In this document: positions 31,854-44,341 of the stretch, piece after piece
How positions within the stretch are numbered: position 1 is the first letter of the stretch
Layout of the letters: each line of letters opens with the position of its first letter
Assembly: GCA_003290165.1 (NCBI GenBank)
Contig: QNQO01000502.1
Location: 434,001 to 498,000, forward strand
Length of the DNA stretch: 64,000 nucleotides
Source: Berberis thunbergii
Taxonomy: Eukaryota; Streptophyta; Magnoliopsida; Ranunculales; Berberidaceae
Direction: 5' to 3'
Translations under genes and position numbers: made by a program
Notes under the pieces: model-generated
What the model was told of the DNA's origin: nothing
What the model saw: only the letters and a program-made list of their open reading frames with translations
The model's database searches: none

Positions 31854-33886
31854 TTTAGACCACGATGGTCTGCCTAATATCGAGGCGGTTCAAGAGGACT
31901 TTGAGGAGACATCTACGCCTGTTTTGAGGGGGGTGCCGATGAGTGTGTACAGCCGGATAGGACTGCTGGGCAGTCGGCTAGTGCCGAGGAGTTTGTTCAG
32001 CCAAATAGCGCTACTGGGCAGTCGGTGTGTGCCAAGGATGGGGCAAATGCTGGTGTCGAGGCGTTTGTACAGCCGGATGAGGCTGCTGGGCAGCCGGTTT
32101 GTGCGAACCAGGAGGACAACCCGGACGCAAGTCAGGAAGATGTGTTGGGCAGGGGTCACCGCAGAAGACAAGCCTCGATACGACTCCGTGATTATGTTAC
32201 TCATACCATTCGGAAAATGAGTCCATCCGTACCTCCTTCACCCGTACCACGACATTCCTCAGGTACACCCTATCCCATAGCACATTATGTGAATTGTGAT
32301 AATTTTTCTATGCGACATAGACATTTTCTTGCAGCCTTGACAACAAATCGGGAACCTGTGTGCTATTCTGAGGCCGTGAAAGACAGCCGCTGGAGGGATG
32401 CCATGCGACGAGAAATTGAGGCTCTTGAGATTAATGAAACCTGGGTTGTAACAGAATTGCCACCAAGAAAGAAAGCTCTCGGATGCAAGTGGGTATACAA
32501 ATCAAGTATAACTCTGATGGTACCATTGAGCGATTGAAGGCTCGGCTGGTTATTCTTGGGAATCATCAAATTGAAGGAGTTGATTATACAGAGACTTTTG
32601 CTCCAGTAGCTAAGATGGTTACAGTACGGGTCTTTCTTGCCGTTGCGGCTGCCAAGAATTGGGAAGTCCATCAGATGGATGTTCATAATGCATTTCTACA
32701 TGGTGATCTTACGGAGGAGGTATACATGAAATTACCACCTGGTTTTCAGGTGGGGACTTCTGGAAAGGTGTGCAAGCTTAGGAAATCATTATATGGGTTG
32801 AAGCAGGCACCCCGATGCTGGTTTGCTAAACTGTCAACTGTTTTGAAGAATTATGGTTTTCGGCAATCTTATTCAGATTATTCTTTGTTCACTCTACAAA
32901 GAGGTGCGGTTCAGCTCAGTGTTCTTGTCTATGTCGACGACCTTATCATCGCTGGGCGTAATCCGGGGGATATACAGAAATTCAAGGATTACCTCAGTGT
33001 TTGTTTCCATATGAAAGATCTGGGTCCTTTAAAGTATTTCTTGGGGGTTGAAGTGGCACGCGGACCAGATGGGTTTGTGCTTTGTCAACGCAAATACGCG
33101 CTAGATATCATCTCTGAGGCCGGATTGCTAGGGGCAAGGCCCGCGGCGGTGCCATTGGAACAGAATCATCGACTCGCCTTGTCCAAGAGTCCAGAGCTCG
33201 CTGACCCGGAGCCTTACCGTCGCTTGGTGGGACGGCTAATTTATTTGTGTTTCACTCGACCCGAATTATCTTATAGTGTTCATGTTTTATCTCAATTTAT
33301 GCAACATCCTCGGGCGGACAAATGGGAAGCTGCTTTGCGGGTGGTTCGGTACTTAAAAGGTAATACAGGTCAAGGTATCCATTTGAGTAGTAAGTGTGAC
33401 TTGCAGTTACATGGGTGGTGTGACGCTGATTGGGCCGGATGCCCTTTGACTCGGCGGTCCCTCACTTGTTGGTTGGTGTTCCTTGGGAACTCGCCGGTAT
33501 CTTGAAAGACAAAGAAGCAACATACAGTATCCCGCTCCTCCGCAGAGGCGGAATATAGGTCTATGGCTATGACTACATGTGAGTTGAAATGGCTTAAAGC
33601 TATTTTAGCTAGCCTCGGGATGCCTCACACACGTCCTATGTCTCTTCATTGTGATAGTCAGGCGGCTCTCCATATATCTCAAAATCCTGTTTTTCATGAA
33701 CGGACAAAACATATTGAGGTCGATTGTCACTTTGTCCGTGATGAAATTGTTGCTGGACATATAAATCCCACATTTGTCCCATCCAATGAGCAACTCGCTG
33801 ACATTTTCACAAAAGCATTGGGCAAACGACAATATGAGTATCTACTTCGCAAGTTGGGCATACGGGATCTCCATGCACCAACTTGA
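31854..33886 (+). pseudogene. Copia reverse transcriptase-RNase H region, frameshifted, one nonsense codon
   Basis: The linker (31,950-32,110) has degenerate direct repeats (VQP..., AGQ...). RT begins near 32,350. At about 32,500 the frame shifts at a short A run, and the rest is read from 32,504 on, with KARLVILGNHQIEG, MDVHNAFLHGDL, LYGLKQAP and the catalytic YVDD. RNase H contains DADWAG. A TGA at 33,503-33,505 replaces an expected Trp codon. The frame then reopens ([18 protein letters not shown]) and stops at 33,886, eight bases before the 3' LTR. A further shift at a G run near 31,930 is suggested by the way frames alternate. Confidence 0.88.
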
Positions 33887-33893
33887 GGGGGGG
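33885..33893 (+). promoter_or_regulatory. Copia polypurine tract
   Basis: GAGGGGGGG lies immediately before the 3' LTR, where plus-strand DNA synthesis is primed. Confidence 0.9.
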
Positions 33894-34117
33894 TATTGAG
33901 AATATATTACGAATATCCTGATTGATTGGGAATATTTGTATTAGGAAAGTTGCTTATAGAGTCAATATTGTATAATAGTTTTAAGGAAATTAGCAGATTA
34001 TATTGTGAATATTCTCACAATATTCTCTGGATTAGTTTGTATATAAACAGGTGATTGTGAATGAGAAAGATAACACAATACACACAAATCATTTCCTTTG
34101 TGTCTAACAATTTATCA
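33894..34117 (+). repeat. Copia 3' LTR
   Basis: It has the same length (224 bp) as the 5' LTR and appears identical to it on direct reading. It starts after the polypurine tract and ends TTTATCA before the ATAGG target duplication. Confidence 0.95.
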
Positions 34118-34290
34118 ATAGGTTTTATATGATACCTGTGCTTGATGATATGATAGTACCTGGCCCCATGTCTCATTTGACCAAAGACGTGGGTGCATGG
34201 ATGACAAATGAATTTTTTTTCTTCTTAAAACATGGATGACAAAATGATTGCAATCCACAAAACTAAAAGAACCATTCTAGATCCCCAATT

Positions 34291-34449
34291 CTAATTGTCG
34301 AGGAAACCAGCGAGGGAGGGAGGGAGGACTCTCCATTCCCCTTGCAATACGTGCAAGGGATGGGACGCATGCATTGCGAGGGGGATGGATGACTCTCCAT
34401 TCCCCTCCCTCCCTCGCTGTTTTCCTCACTGGTTTCCTCGCCAGTTAGC
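34291..34449. mobile_element. Foldback MITE (GAGGAAACCAGCG family), copy 1
   Basis: The left arm CTAATTGTCGAGGAAACCAG, followed by CGAGGGAGGGAGGG, is mirrored on the right by CCCTCCCTCCCTCG and CTGGTTTCCTCGCCAGTTAG. The whole 159 bp can fold on itself. A shorter-armed relative with the same GGCGAGGAAAC core lies at 47,686-47,820. No coding sequence. Confidence 0.6.
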
Positions 34450-34455
34450 CAAGTT

Positions 34456-34733
34456 CATTCTAGATAGCCAGGGCAGGTCCCATGCCCTTTATCATCCTAA
34501 AGATGCTCGAACACAATCACATGGACAAGGGGTTCTCCGTTGCTGTCCTGGCTGCCTAGATTTTTTGAAGCTGAACCATTCTAGAGAGTCAGGCCAGAGG
34601 CCAGGGCAGACCCCATGCCCTTTATCATCCTAGAGATGTCCAATACCCTCCATTCAAACACAATCATATAAACATGGGGTTCTTTGTCGTTGTCCTGGCT
34701 CTAATGGCCTAGCTATCTAGATTTTTTGAAACT
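34456..34733. repeat. Imperfect tandem duplication of about 120-157 bp
   Basis: Both units begin CATTCTAGA (34,456 and 34,577), share CCAGGGCAG, CCCATGCCCTTTATCATCCT, CACAATCA, GGGGTTCT and GTTGTCCTGGCT or near matches, and end CTAGATTTTTTGAA. The second copy has small insertions. Confidence 0.75.
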
Positions 34734-34871
34734 AAAATGTTATCATGTGTATGTAATTTATTATTTTTGTCAATGTGAGAGTTCCTCACCATGTACGTCT
34801 ATTTCTACTATCGATCTAAGCCAAAAATTTTCAACAATATTCTATAAATAAGTTTTATTGTTTTCTATATA

Positions 34872-34896
34872 GTAATGGTAATGGTAATGGTAATAG
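34872..34896. repeat. (GGTAAT)n microsatellite
   Basis: Four tandem TAATGG/GGTAAT hexamers. Confidence 0.85.
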
Positions 34897-35088
34897 AGAG
34901 AAAATGATGACAAAATGTTTCGAGTTTCAAACCCTCCAAATTGTGAGGACCAATATTAAAATTTAAAATGAACTACCTTAGAATATTCTAACATAATCCA
35001 ACACAATGAACTACCTTCTACGAACATATGTTGTTGTCGGTCTATATAGATTCAGAAGAGCCTTTGATCTTCTAGGCTAAAAGCCCAT

Positions 35089-35228
35089 TCGCCAAATTCA
35101 GAAAATGCATATTCTCATTTGTTAAATTGCAAAAATGTCCCTACCATTAGCTAAATTATGAAAACGCCATTCATTCCCCAAATTACGAAAATGTAGTATC
35201 TATTCGTCAAATCCTGAAAATACATTTT
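35089..35228. repeat. Degenerate tandem repeat of about 35 bp
   Basis: About four copies of a unit like CCAAATTNNGAAAATGNN (with GTTAAATTGCAAAAATG, GCTAAATTATGAAAACG, CCCAAATTACGAAAATG, GTCAAATCCTGAAAATA) are spaced 33-38 bp apart, upstream of the ThrRS gene. Confidence 0.55.
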
Positions 35229-35641
35229 TCATCAACTTTAAAGCTAACCATATCAAATTATTAAACTCAATTACTCCACTTTGCCCAACATTTCAATCGC
35301 CTATTACCATTTGATTAAAACTATTAGATTTTAATAGACCATCTTTTCTTTTCTTTTCTTTTGTTTTAAACAATATTTATTTTATATTTAATAATTTAGT
35401 GACTTATTTGAAAATTGTCGAAGGTACGACCGAAAGATTACGATATCATGCCACGGTATCACGCCGACCTGTATGGGTCCATACATGCTACGTGGAAAGT
35501 GTGTTGGCACGGCTGCTACACTGGTAGATTTAAATGTCAATCACAAACAAACTCCACCACACACTCACCTCACCTCTTCACCTCTCTCAAATACACAGAG
35601 AGAACCCGATCTCTCAATACGCCGTGTTGGTTCTTCAACGA

Positions 35642-38600
35642 ATGGCTTCAACATCTTCATCACACACTCCCTTCTCTTCTCCACTCCGTCTCTCAAACCC
35701 CAATCATCTCAACCCACCAATCCACAAGCCCTTCTTCACCCTCCCCTCTTCACCTCTCACCACCTTCATCTCCATAAGATCATCCCCAAGTAATCGAATT
35801 AAGGTTTATGCAAAAAAGGGTCAGAGTGGGAGAGGGGTATCGACTTTTTCAGCTGCTGTTGCGGTTGATTCGACTCAGATAGCAAGTGAAAGTGAAGTTC
35901 AAAAGAAGGAGGAGGGTGTGGAAGAGAAGGTTGTTCTTCCCACTAATGACTCATCCGAGAAGTTGCTTCGCATTCGACACACTGTAAGTTTTGATCTTTA
36001 GATGAATTTTGGGAGTTTTATGATTAAATTTGCTTATTGGGTATTGAAAGTTTTCAACTTTGATAGTGAGGTTAGCTTATTTGGTTTAGTGGTACCAATT
36101 CTGCTGTATTATCCATTATGAATTTTTGTTTTAGTTGCTTCAAATTGGACGCACTGTCAGTTTCAATGTTATCTCTTTGGGGATTCGACACTCAATGCTT
36201 ATTGAAAGTTAGGAAATTTGATGATGAAGTACTTAGCCTTGTTTCCATTTCTGCTGTATTAAATTTTTTGCTTCAAATTCAAGACACTGGAAAGTTAGGA
36301 TTTGATATTGAATTTAGTTTAGTTGTTGGTTTAGTGTTTCCAATTCTGCTTGCTTGATTGTTCATTATCAATTTGATTTTGATGGGATGAATTCTCTAAG
36401 GAGTAAAGGTTATCTGTGGGTATTTATAGTTATAGGTTAATAACATAAAAAAGCATCTAGATTGAATTATCCAACTTTGGAGTAAAACGACCTAGACAAT
36501 GTCATTTTTCCACTTATAAATGTGAAGAAAACAAGCTACAATCGAATAAGCCTGGATCATACTCTCTATATGCCAGTACCTATCATCTCATTCACCATGA
36601 ACAAGAAGATCCTACAAAAAACCTACGGAAGATGTCCTATAACATAAGGAAACAATCCAAGGGATACCTTATTGAGATATATGAGAAAAACTCAAAGGAT
36701 ATGACTACTCACCTGAAAAGTTACTCTAATACTTAGTACAATGTTTTGAAATTTCCCATTCCCAAACTTTTGGAGTTCATCTCAGGAGTGTCTCAGATAA
36801 ATTTGATGGCTGAACCCTTCAAACAACCAAACTCACTCTTTTGCTTAGGTCTCTGTCAATACAAGGTTCATTAAGCATGCATTAGTATTAGTTGACTTTT
36901 TCTTTTTCATTGAAGATATTTACTGAGTTGTTTGCGTGCATGTTGAGTGTATAGAAAACTAAAATTGAGTTTTCTTAGCCTTTACAAATGGAATCTACAT
37001 CTGTTAGTATTAAGGTAACCAAGTCCCTGGTCTAGCAATGGGGAATCACCTGAGGTGTAATCACCGAACAACCTTTTCATGTGTATTTTCAACTGGGACA
37101 GGATTTTTTCATGTACATTTTTTTTCTTTTTCTCTCAGCTAGTCTGCTTAGCTCAGTGTCTAGCTGGTCTATTGTTATTCTTCCTGTTTTGGTCGTCTTA
37201 TTGATTAAAAAAAGTAAGGTTTCCAAAGTAAAACTTCAACTAGTTTATGTATTTATTTTTTAAATTTAAATATGAATTAAAGAAATGATTCTAAAAGCAA
37301 CTTTTCCTAAAATTTTTGTGCATGGTTGTAGAGTGCACATGTAATGGCAATGGCTGTTCAAAAGCTCTTTCCAGATGCAAAAGTGACCATTGGGCCGTGG
37401 ATAAATAATGGCTTCTACTATGATTTTGATATGGAGCCTTTGACAGACAAGGACTTGAAAAGAATAAAAAAGGAGATGGTGAGTTTTCTTTCAACTATCA
37501 TAACAAGATATTATTTCCAAAAATTATGGGAAAATATTCATTAGGTAATGCTTTCAGGGTTCGGAATTTATTTCTTGCATCATCTGTAGGACCGTATTAT
37601 CAGCCGGAACTTACCTCTAATAAGAGAAGAAATTTCCAGAGAAGAAGCTGAAAAGAGAATAAAGGCCATAAATGAACCTTACAAAATGGAAATTTTGGAC
37701 AGTATCAAGGAAGATCCCATTTCTGTTTATCATATTGGTACATTTCTTCTTTGTTTCATTTTCATTTTTTAGTGAAATGTCTCTATGTTTTATCTAGTCT
37801 TTATGTGATTGGTTAAACCGGTTGCTTTCCTATTGGCATCTTATATTCGGCTGTGAGAACACCTCAGAATCCCCTTCTGCATTCAATTGATGGCGCCAAT
37901 CTAACTGTTTAAAATTCCTGTCGATTCTAACTGTTTCTTCCTTCTTAGTTTTAACATTCTGCCTGTGCTGTTCATTGAACTTCTCTAGCGTATGCCTGTT
38001 TTAGCTTAAGCAATAACTTTGACCAATTTTATTTGATGTGTTTTCTGCTATATATATTTCTCAGATTATGTCATTATGTATTTGAATTCAGTATTTCCTT
38101 CGTTCCAGGAAATGAGTGGTGGGATCTATGTGCTGGCCCACATGTTGATTTTACTGGGAGGATTAACAAAAAGGCTCTCGAACTTGAATCCGTTGCTGGG
38201 GCTTATTGGAGAGGGGATGAAAATAAACAAATGCTGCAAAGGATCTATGGTACAGCTTGGGAGAATGAAGAACAGTTGAAGGCATACCTTCACTTTAAAG
38301 AGGAGGCAAAACGCAGAGATCATAGACGTCTTGGTCAAGATCTTGATCTGTTCTCTATACAGGTAGCCTCTTGTAGTAAGTACTGTTGCTTTACTCATTG
38401 AGGCAAAAATAAAAACTTCATGCCTTTCTTAGACTTTTGACTCGAGGAACTGACTGGGTTGGAATATTCAAACTTCTTGGTGAATATGTTAATTGCAGGA
38501 TGAGGCTGGTGGCGGTTTAGTTTTTTGGCATCCCAAGGGTGCGACAGTTAGACACATTATAGAAGATTCATGGAAAAGAATGCATATACAACATGGTTAT

Positions 38601-40556
38601 GAGCTACTTTATACTCCACATGTAGCAAAGGCTGATCTATGGAAGATAAGTGGTCACTTGGATTTCTACAAAGAGAACATGTATGATCAGATGGAGATTG
38701 AGGATGAATTATATCAACTTCGACCAATGAATTGCCCTTACCATATTCTGGTTTACAAACGTAAGTTGCACTCCTACAGAGATTTTCCAATTAGAGTTGC
38801 AGAGTTGGGAACAGTATATAGATATGAGTTGTCTGGAAGCTTACATGGCCTTTTCCGTGTAAGAGGTTTCACTCAGGTACACTTCCTACTCAACCTATTT
38901 ATTTCATTCAGTTATATTTATTTTTATTGAAGTTCAATTTCACTGCAAATCCAAGATGATATACCAATGACAACTTGGAAAGAAAAATGAAGAAAAAAAC
39001 AGAATTACTACAAATGAAAAAATGCGCCCAAAGAGAATTTGAGAGCGCAATCGTCTAATACACAAAAAACTACATTGCACCTTGCCCAAACCGGTGCCTT
39101 GAGTCCCATCAAAGCCTCCAAGATGTCCATTCTCTCCATCTGATCTCATAATATCCTCCCATGGCAGTTGTTCTGACTCTAATTTTGAACTTGACTCTTT
39201 CTTCCCCTACAAAATAGATATATGATAAATAGCTTGATTTTTTCCCCTCACGACTGGCATTCATCTTGAACCATTTTGCAGTAGTGTAGAGGACTGCTTC
39301 TTGACATTGTGTAGATTGTCCAACATGTTTGACATATTTTTACATTCATTGGTAACACTCCAATTCACACACTGAAAAACTTGTGACCTTCAGTGTAAAA
39401 CCTGACCTAATAAACTTAAATATTTTTATAAAGTGCTATTTTTCTTCTTGTTAACTTAGTTATATAATTAATTCTGGATTAAATCTGCTATAGATGTTTC
39501 AATTTCATTGTCCATATCCTTGTATCTGCGTGCAGGATGATGCACACATATTCTGCTTAGAGGATCAGATCAAAGATGAAATCAGGGGTGTATTGGATCT
39601 AACAGAAAGAATATTGCTGCAATTTGGTTTCGACAAGTACGAGGTTAACCTTTCCACAAGGCCTGAGAAAGCTGTGGGAAGTGATGATATATGGGAAAAA
39701 GCTACAACTGCCCTTAGAGAGGCACTTGATGACAAGGGTTGGGATTACCAAATTGATGAAGGCGGCGGTGCCTTTTATGGTCCAAAGATCGATCTCAAGA
39801 TCGAGGATGCCCTCGGAAGAAAGTGGCAGTGCTCTACAGTACAGGTATGATTTTTATAGAAATATGTATTAACTCTTTTCTTTTGCAAACTAGAACTCTG
39901 TTTCACATGAAATATTACAGGATTATGGAATGAACTAACTAATGGATGTCTTTGATGTGAATAGGTTGATTTTAATCTACCGCAGCGCTTTGACATTACT
40001 TATGTAGACTCAAACTCGGACAAGAAGCAGCCTATCATGATCCACAGAGCCGTGCTAGGATCCCTAGAACGTTTTTTTGGGGTCCTCATAGAGCATTATG
40101 CAGGAGATTTTCCGTTATGGCTTTCACCAATCCAAGCTCGTATTTTACCTGTCACAGACACACAGGTAATGCTTGCAATTCAGATCCTTTGCATATTCTT
40201 TCACAGTCACTATATTTTCCAAAAAAATTTACATCCTAATGATACACATCTGCTATACTTTGAACCTCATAATATCGTACTGTATGCATTTCCAGCTTGA
40301 ATACTGTAAAAAGCTGAGCAGCCGATTGAGAGCCAGTGATATTCGAGTTGAAGTTTGCCATGGTGAACGCCTACCAAAACTTATAAGAAATGCGGAGAAG
40401 CAGAAAATTCCATTAATGGCAGTTGTGGGACCCAAAGAAGTCGAGACTCAATCTGTTACTGTCAGATCTAGGTTCGGTGGGGAGCTTGGAACCATGAGTG
40501 TTGAGGACTTCATGAGCAAAATTCAATCCGCTATAGAAAACAAGACTTCGCTTTAG
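35642..40556 (+). CDS. Organellar threonine--tRNA ligase, 8 exons, 679 aa
   Basis: Exons: 35642-35983, 37332-37478, 37590-37737, 38109-38362, 38499-38876, 39536-39844, 39965-40165, 40296-40556. They total 2040 nt, with GT-AG introns. The Ser/Pro-rich N-terminus ([20 protein letters not shown]) looks like a plastid/mitochondrial transit peptide. An editing-linked domain (residues about 114-300) has LCAGPH at 219-224. The class II core has zinc ligands Cys376 (MNCPYH), His427 (DDAHIF) and His553 (MIHRAVLG), motif 2 [15 protein letters not shown] and motif 3 [12 protein letters not shown]. The anticodon-binding domain follows from about 575. It charges tRNA-Thr in organelles. An upstream in-frame ATG at 35,534 was not chosen, because 35,642 starts a normal transit peptide. 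Its exon 7 contains a duplication breakpoint, but this copy is intact. Confidence 0.95.
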
Positions 40557-41097
40557 AATGGACCTTTTCTAGAAGCCATGCAGTCCTGTAAATCACCTTG
40601 ACAGCACCAGTTAAGTATTCTTTGTGCATTTGAATACACAGGAAATAGAAATAAATCTCATCCATTGTCAACTGTTTTTATCTGTTACAGAGAGTTCTCC
40701 ATTTACAGTACACATACAATATGAGTAGATATCTGTCCAATATTTATTCAGATTTACTTGCATTAGAATAAGAAGGAATGTTACTTCATTCGATGTTTGA
40801 CCTGATTATGCCTTCACATTTTGATAGTATGGTATGGTTGTATAAAAATGCTAATGAACATTATGATATATCGGTATCTGTTGAGTGAAATTGACTAATT
40901 AATCTCTTTAAAGTACAAAGCATATAAAATATTTATTTAATTTTCAGAAAATTACACAGAATATACAAGCTGCATTAGCATTGATCAATCTAAAGAAAAA
41001 AAATTATCACTAGACGAGAGTAAGTCATGCGTCACATTGACATTGGCTTCTATTTATTGAAAAAGCCATTTGTGGTTTAGCATTTCAGACTCCTCTA

Positions 41098-43185
41098 TTA
41101 GTCATAATATTTCTTCATGGCTAGATGAAACTGTGTGCCTAAGCTCATTTGCTGCTGAACTGGTCTATTTGTCCCAAACACAAGTGCTCCTAATGTTGGC
41201 ATTAGCATTGTTAGTATAGCAATGCCTGCAATTTTAAGGGGTAATCCTGTCTTGATCATATCTTTAATTGTAATATGTCCAGTTGTGAACCCTACAATAT
41301 TCGAAGGGGTACTTGTTGGTAGCAAGAAAGCAAATTGGGCACCAATAGCTCCAGGAACCATAAGGTAGAGTGGATGGACATGCATTGTTGCTGCTACTTG
41401 GATTAGCAGAGGAACAACAAGGGTGGTTGTAGCATTGTTTGATGTGAACTCAGTGATGATTCCGCTAATGAGGCAAACGGCAGGTGCAACTGCAATGTAA
41501 GGGACACTCTTCAAGAAGGCTAGATTGGATGATAGAATTTGAGCTAGACCACTTCTGTGCACACCGTCGGCTATGGCAAAACCAGCCCCAAGTAGCAGGA
41601 TGATGTTCCATGGAAGTTTCTTGCATTTGTTCCAGTCCATCAACTTCTCTCCCTTCAGCTTTCCATTTGGGATTATGAACAATAAGGTTGCCATCATCAC
41701 CTACATAAACCAAAATAATTTTACCTATTGATGCTACCTCGGGTTGAATCTTTGTAGATCATGAAACTCTTATTACTACAAATTTGAAAAATACTTACGC
41801 TAACAGTTCCATCACCGACGCGACCTTGGAAGAGAACCCCCCACCCCGGCACACTATCAGTTATACTTCTTGTCATCCACAAAACAATAAGCATCTGCAG
41901 AGAAACATAGCCATGTTAAAGCTACAAGATACTCTACTTTCAACACCCTTCTGCAATATTTTTGTAGATTGTAACATACCGAAAATACTGATATCACCAC
42001 TTTCTCAGCAAAAGCCATTGGACCTATAATCACAAATTCCTCGAAATGATATCATAACTATGCTCGAAAAAAAGGTGAAATGAATCGCTTCTTTTGGGGT
42101 GCCTTTACCAAATGTTTTGGGGAGATAGTAGGAAAGTGGCTTACCAAGTATTTGAAGCTCCCTTTTCAGCTGGGATTTGTCTAAATAAGCTGATAGAGCA
42201 TTTGATGTACCCCTTTGACAGTAAAACAAGCATAGCACACCCCACAATACGATGAAGATCAGCAAAGCCAGAGGAAACCCAAAGAAAAACCATGTAGCAA
42301 AACCGATAGGCTGCTCCTGTGGGAAATAGGACTTCCACATCCCCACCAATATAAGGTTGACACCTGTACCAGTCAGCGTACTCATCCCTCCTATCCCCGC
42401 GGAATATATCACACCCAACACCACAGCTTTGGAGTATTTATTCACACTGTCTGATCTATCGATGCCAGTGGGGAATCGTTCTAAGATCCCGGTGGCCACT
42501 GGCATCATGATCACCGCGGCAGCAGTGTTGTGCATCCACATGCTGATGAACGCGGTGGTAGCACAGATCCCGAGGAGTATAAGTGGTGGATTTAGTGGGT
42601 CCCCACAGAACAATACTGTTATCTACAGATTCCACAATTATATGAGCATCTCCAATCAATCAATCAATCATTCATAATAAGGTCCATATATTTTATTTTT
42701 CAAGGTCCAATTGAGCTTGGAAAAATAAAGGTAAAAAAGAAAATGTTGGTACTACTCACATTCAAGGCTAGTCTCTTATGAATGTTGTAATGCTCAACAG
42801 CAAGAGCAAGGATGAAGCTACCGAGCACAAGGGCGATAACATCATCCATGTATGTCTTAGCAACATGATCAGCTGAAGCGATCCCAAAGAGTGGAAACAA
42901 GAACAAAGGCGCCATGGAGGTGATTGGCATGGGCACCGCTTCGGTGAGCCACCACAAGAACACCCATGCAAGCACTCCCAACATGTTTGTGCTTGTTTTC
43001 GGGCCATTGAGTTCCACACATAGACAAATAACTAGGCATGACAAGGGGCCTAATAGAATGAAGAAAAAGTTGGGTGTGATTATTGATTTCAGGGTTAAGT
43101 TGAAGCTTTGTGTTCTTTGAATTGAGGTTTCTTGACATGGTAGTAAAGGTATTTTGGTGTCTTCATGAGGGCCTGAATGATCCAT
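41098..43185 (-). CDS. TDT: Tonoplast dicarboxylate transporter, copy 1, 5 exons, 548 aa
   Basis: Exons in transcript order: 43185-42760, 42622-42145, 42023-41980, 41894-41799, 41700-41098, total 1647 nt, GT-AG introns. The protein starts [16 protein letters not shown] and has about a dozen hydrophobic segments. It carries the DASS/SLC13 signatures [16 protein letters not shown] and [13 protein letters not shown], and [18 protein letters not shown] near the end. It closely resembles the Arabidopsis vacuolar malate carrier AttDT (about 540 aa), which moves malate/fumarate across the tonoplast for pH and carbon storage. Copy 2 at 49,127-51,213 differs at about seven residues. A TATA box lies at 43,273-43,282. 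The gene is convergent with ThrRS. Confidence 0.95.
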
Positions 43186-43272
43186 GAGAGATCAACTGGT
43201 ATATTGGTAGCAGGGAAGGAGATTAATGAAAAGAGTGTTGAGGCCTATTAGTCCAATTTTACAAATTGGTGC

Positions 43273-43282
43273 TATATATATA
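43273..43282 (-). promoter_or_regulatory. TDT: TATA box of transporter copy 1
   Basis: TATATATATA lies about 88 bp upstream of the start codon and is conserved in the second copy. Between it and the ATG this copy has about 20 bp (near 43,229-43,249) that copy 2 lacks. Confidence 0.55.
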
Positions 43283-44341
43283 CTCAAAATGTGGAGATCA
43301 ATCATTAGTGAAGAGACCACCAAACCCATCGACGACACATGGTCTCCTTCAACTGGCGAATTCATCACTACCAATGGCCATACAGCATGTGGCCCTATCA
43401 TATAAATTAAATCATTTTGGTCCATTGTTTATATACAAGCTTAGAATAGCCAATGAGATAGAAAGGGAGTCAGATAAGCTTTTGCTTTTTGCCACCTCCT
43501 CTCTTCATGGAAATTGACCTTATGTTTGTTTCTTGTATCATAAATTGAATTCATTTGTATAATTCCAAAATTGATTTCATTTGTATAATTTCTTTGTGGA
43601 AAATGACCATGTCTAGGTTAGTTGTTTGAAGGTTCAGAGTAGAATGAAAAATTTTACTCTCTTAACATTAAAAAAAAAGGATCAAAACCTTGTCTATGCA
43701 AGTCAGAGAAAATTTTCGATTCTTTTATAAGTTGATTAACAAAAAAAGGAGACTAAATCCTGTTTATTATCATGAGATGCTAGGAGACGCAATCGATAAT
43801 TCAAACTTTTTTGTGACATACTGATGATTATATAACAATGGGCTCTAAAATACATGGATATTTTTTAAGCTTAAGTGGCAATCTCCTTGTATTTTGCCAC
43901 CTCAACATGAGATTTGTATGGTAAACAAAGCTTATCTAAAATGGAGGGAGGATTACATGGTCTTTTCCTTCCTACAATAATGGTCAATAAGTTGTTCAGA
44001 AAATTAATCATGTTGGTGCATTATTAGCTAGAGTTTATATCAAGGACTTTGGGGAAGATATGTGTCAAGTAAATAATGGAGGAAGGGAGGGCCCCCTTCC
44101 CTATTTCCTCTTGTTTGTGATTAGATATTTAGAATATTCTCCAAGCGTCGTGGATGAAGGGAGGACCTCTCAAAATGTGAATCAAAGTGGAAGACCAATC
44201 CCTTGACATGCATATACAATAATCAGCTTATATTTCAATAAATATTCCCCCAAAAATTAAAATATGAGCTCTTGAGAAGAATTGTTAAGGAAAAAAAAAT
44301 GTTAGATTTGATTAATTATTTTGGAATTATACAATACTTAA

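Larger units (their letters stand above)
29279..34117 (+). mobile_element. Young Ty1/copia LTR retrotransposon, complete ends, defective coding region
   Basis: Two 224-bp LTRs (29,279-29,502 and 33,894-34,117) enclose a primer-binding site, a coding region in Ty1/copia order (protease, integrase, RT, RNase H) and a polypurine tract. The 5-bp flanks ATAGG (29,274-29,278 and 34,118-34,122) are perfect. I find no difference between the LTRs on reading them side by side, so insertion is recent. The coding region has no recognisable gag core, three apparent frameshifts at homopolymers, and one nonsense codon. LTRs start TA instead of the usual TG. Mobilisation would have required proteins from another copy. 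Confidence 0.95.

Noticed and set aside
35534..35641. Upstream in-frame ATG as the start of ThrRS
   Set aside because: It would put a Leu/His-rich, non-transit-like stretch before a normal transit-peptide start at 35,642. The leader there looks like a 5' UTR.
42357..42677. Open frame antisense to transporter exon 2, conserved in both copies (also 50,389-50,742)
   Set aside because: It is conserved because the sense exon is duplicated. It has no independent similarity.
43192..43425. Short frame upstream of transporter copy 1 as an N-terminal extension
   Set aside because: A different frame with no similarity. It includes the TATA box region and is not conserved in length in copy 2.
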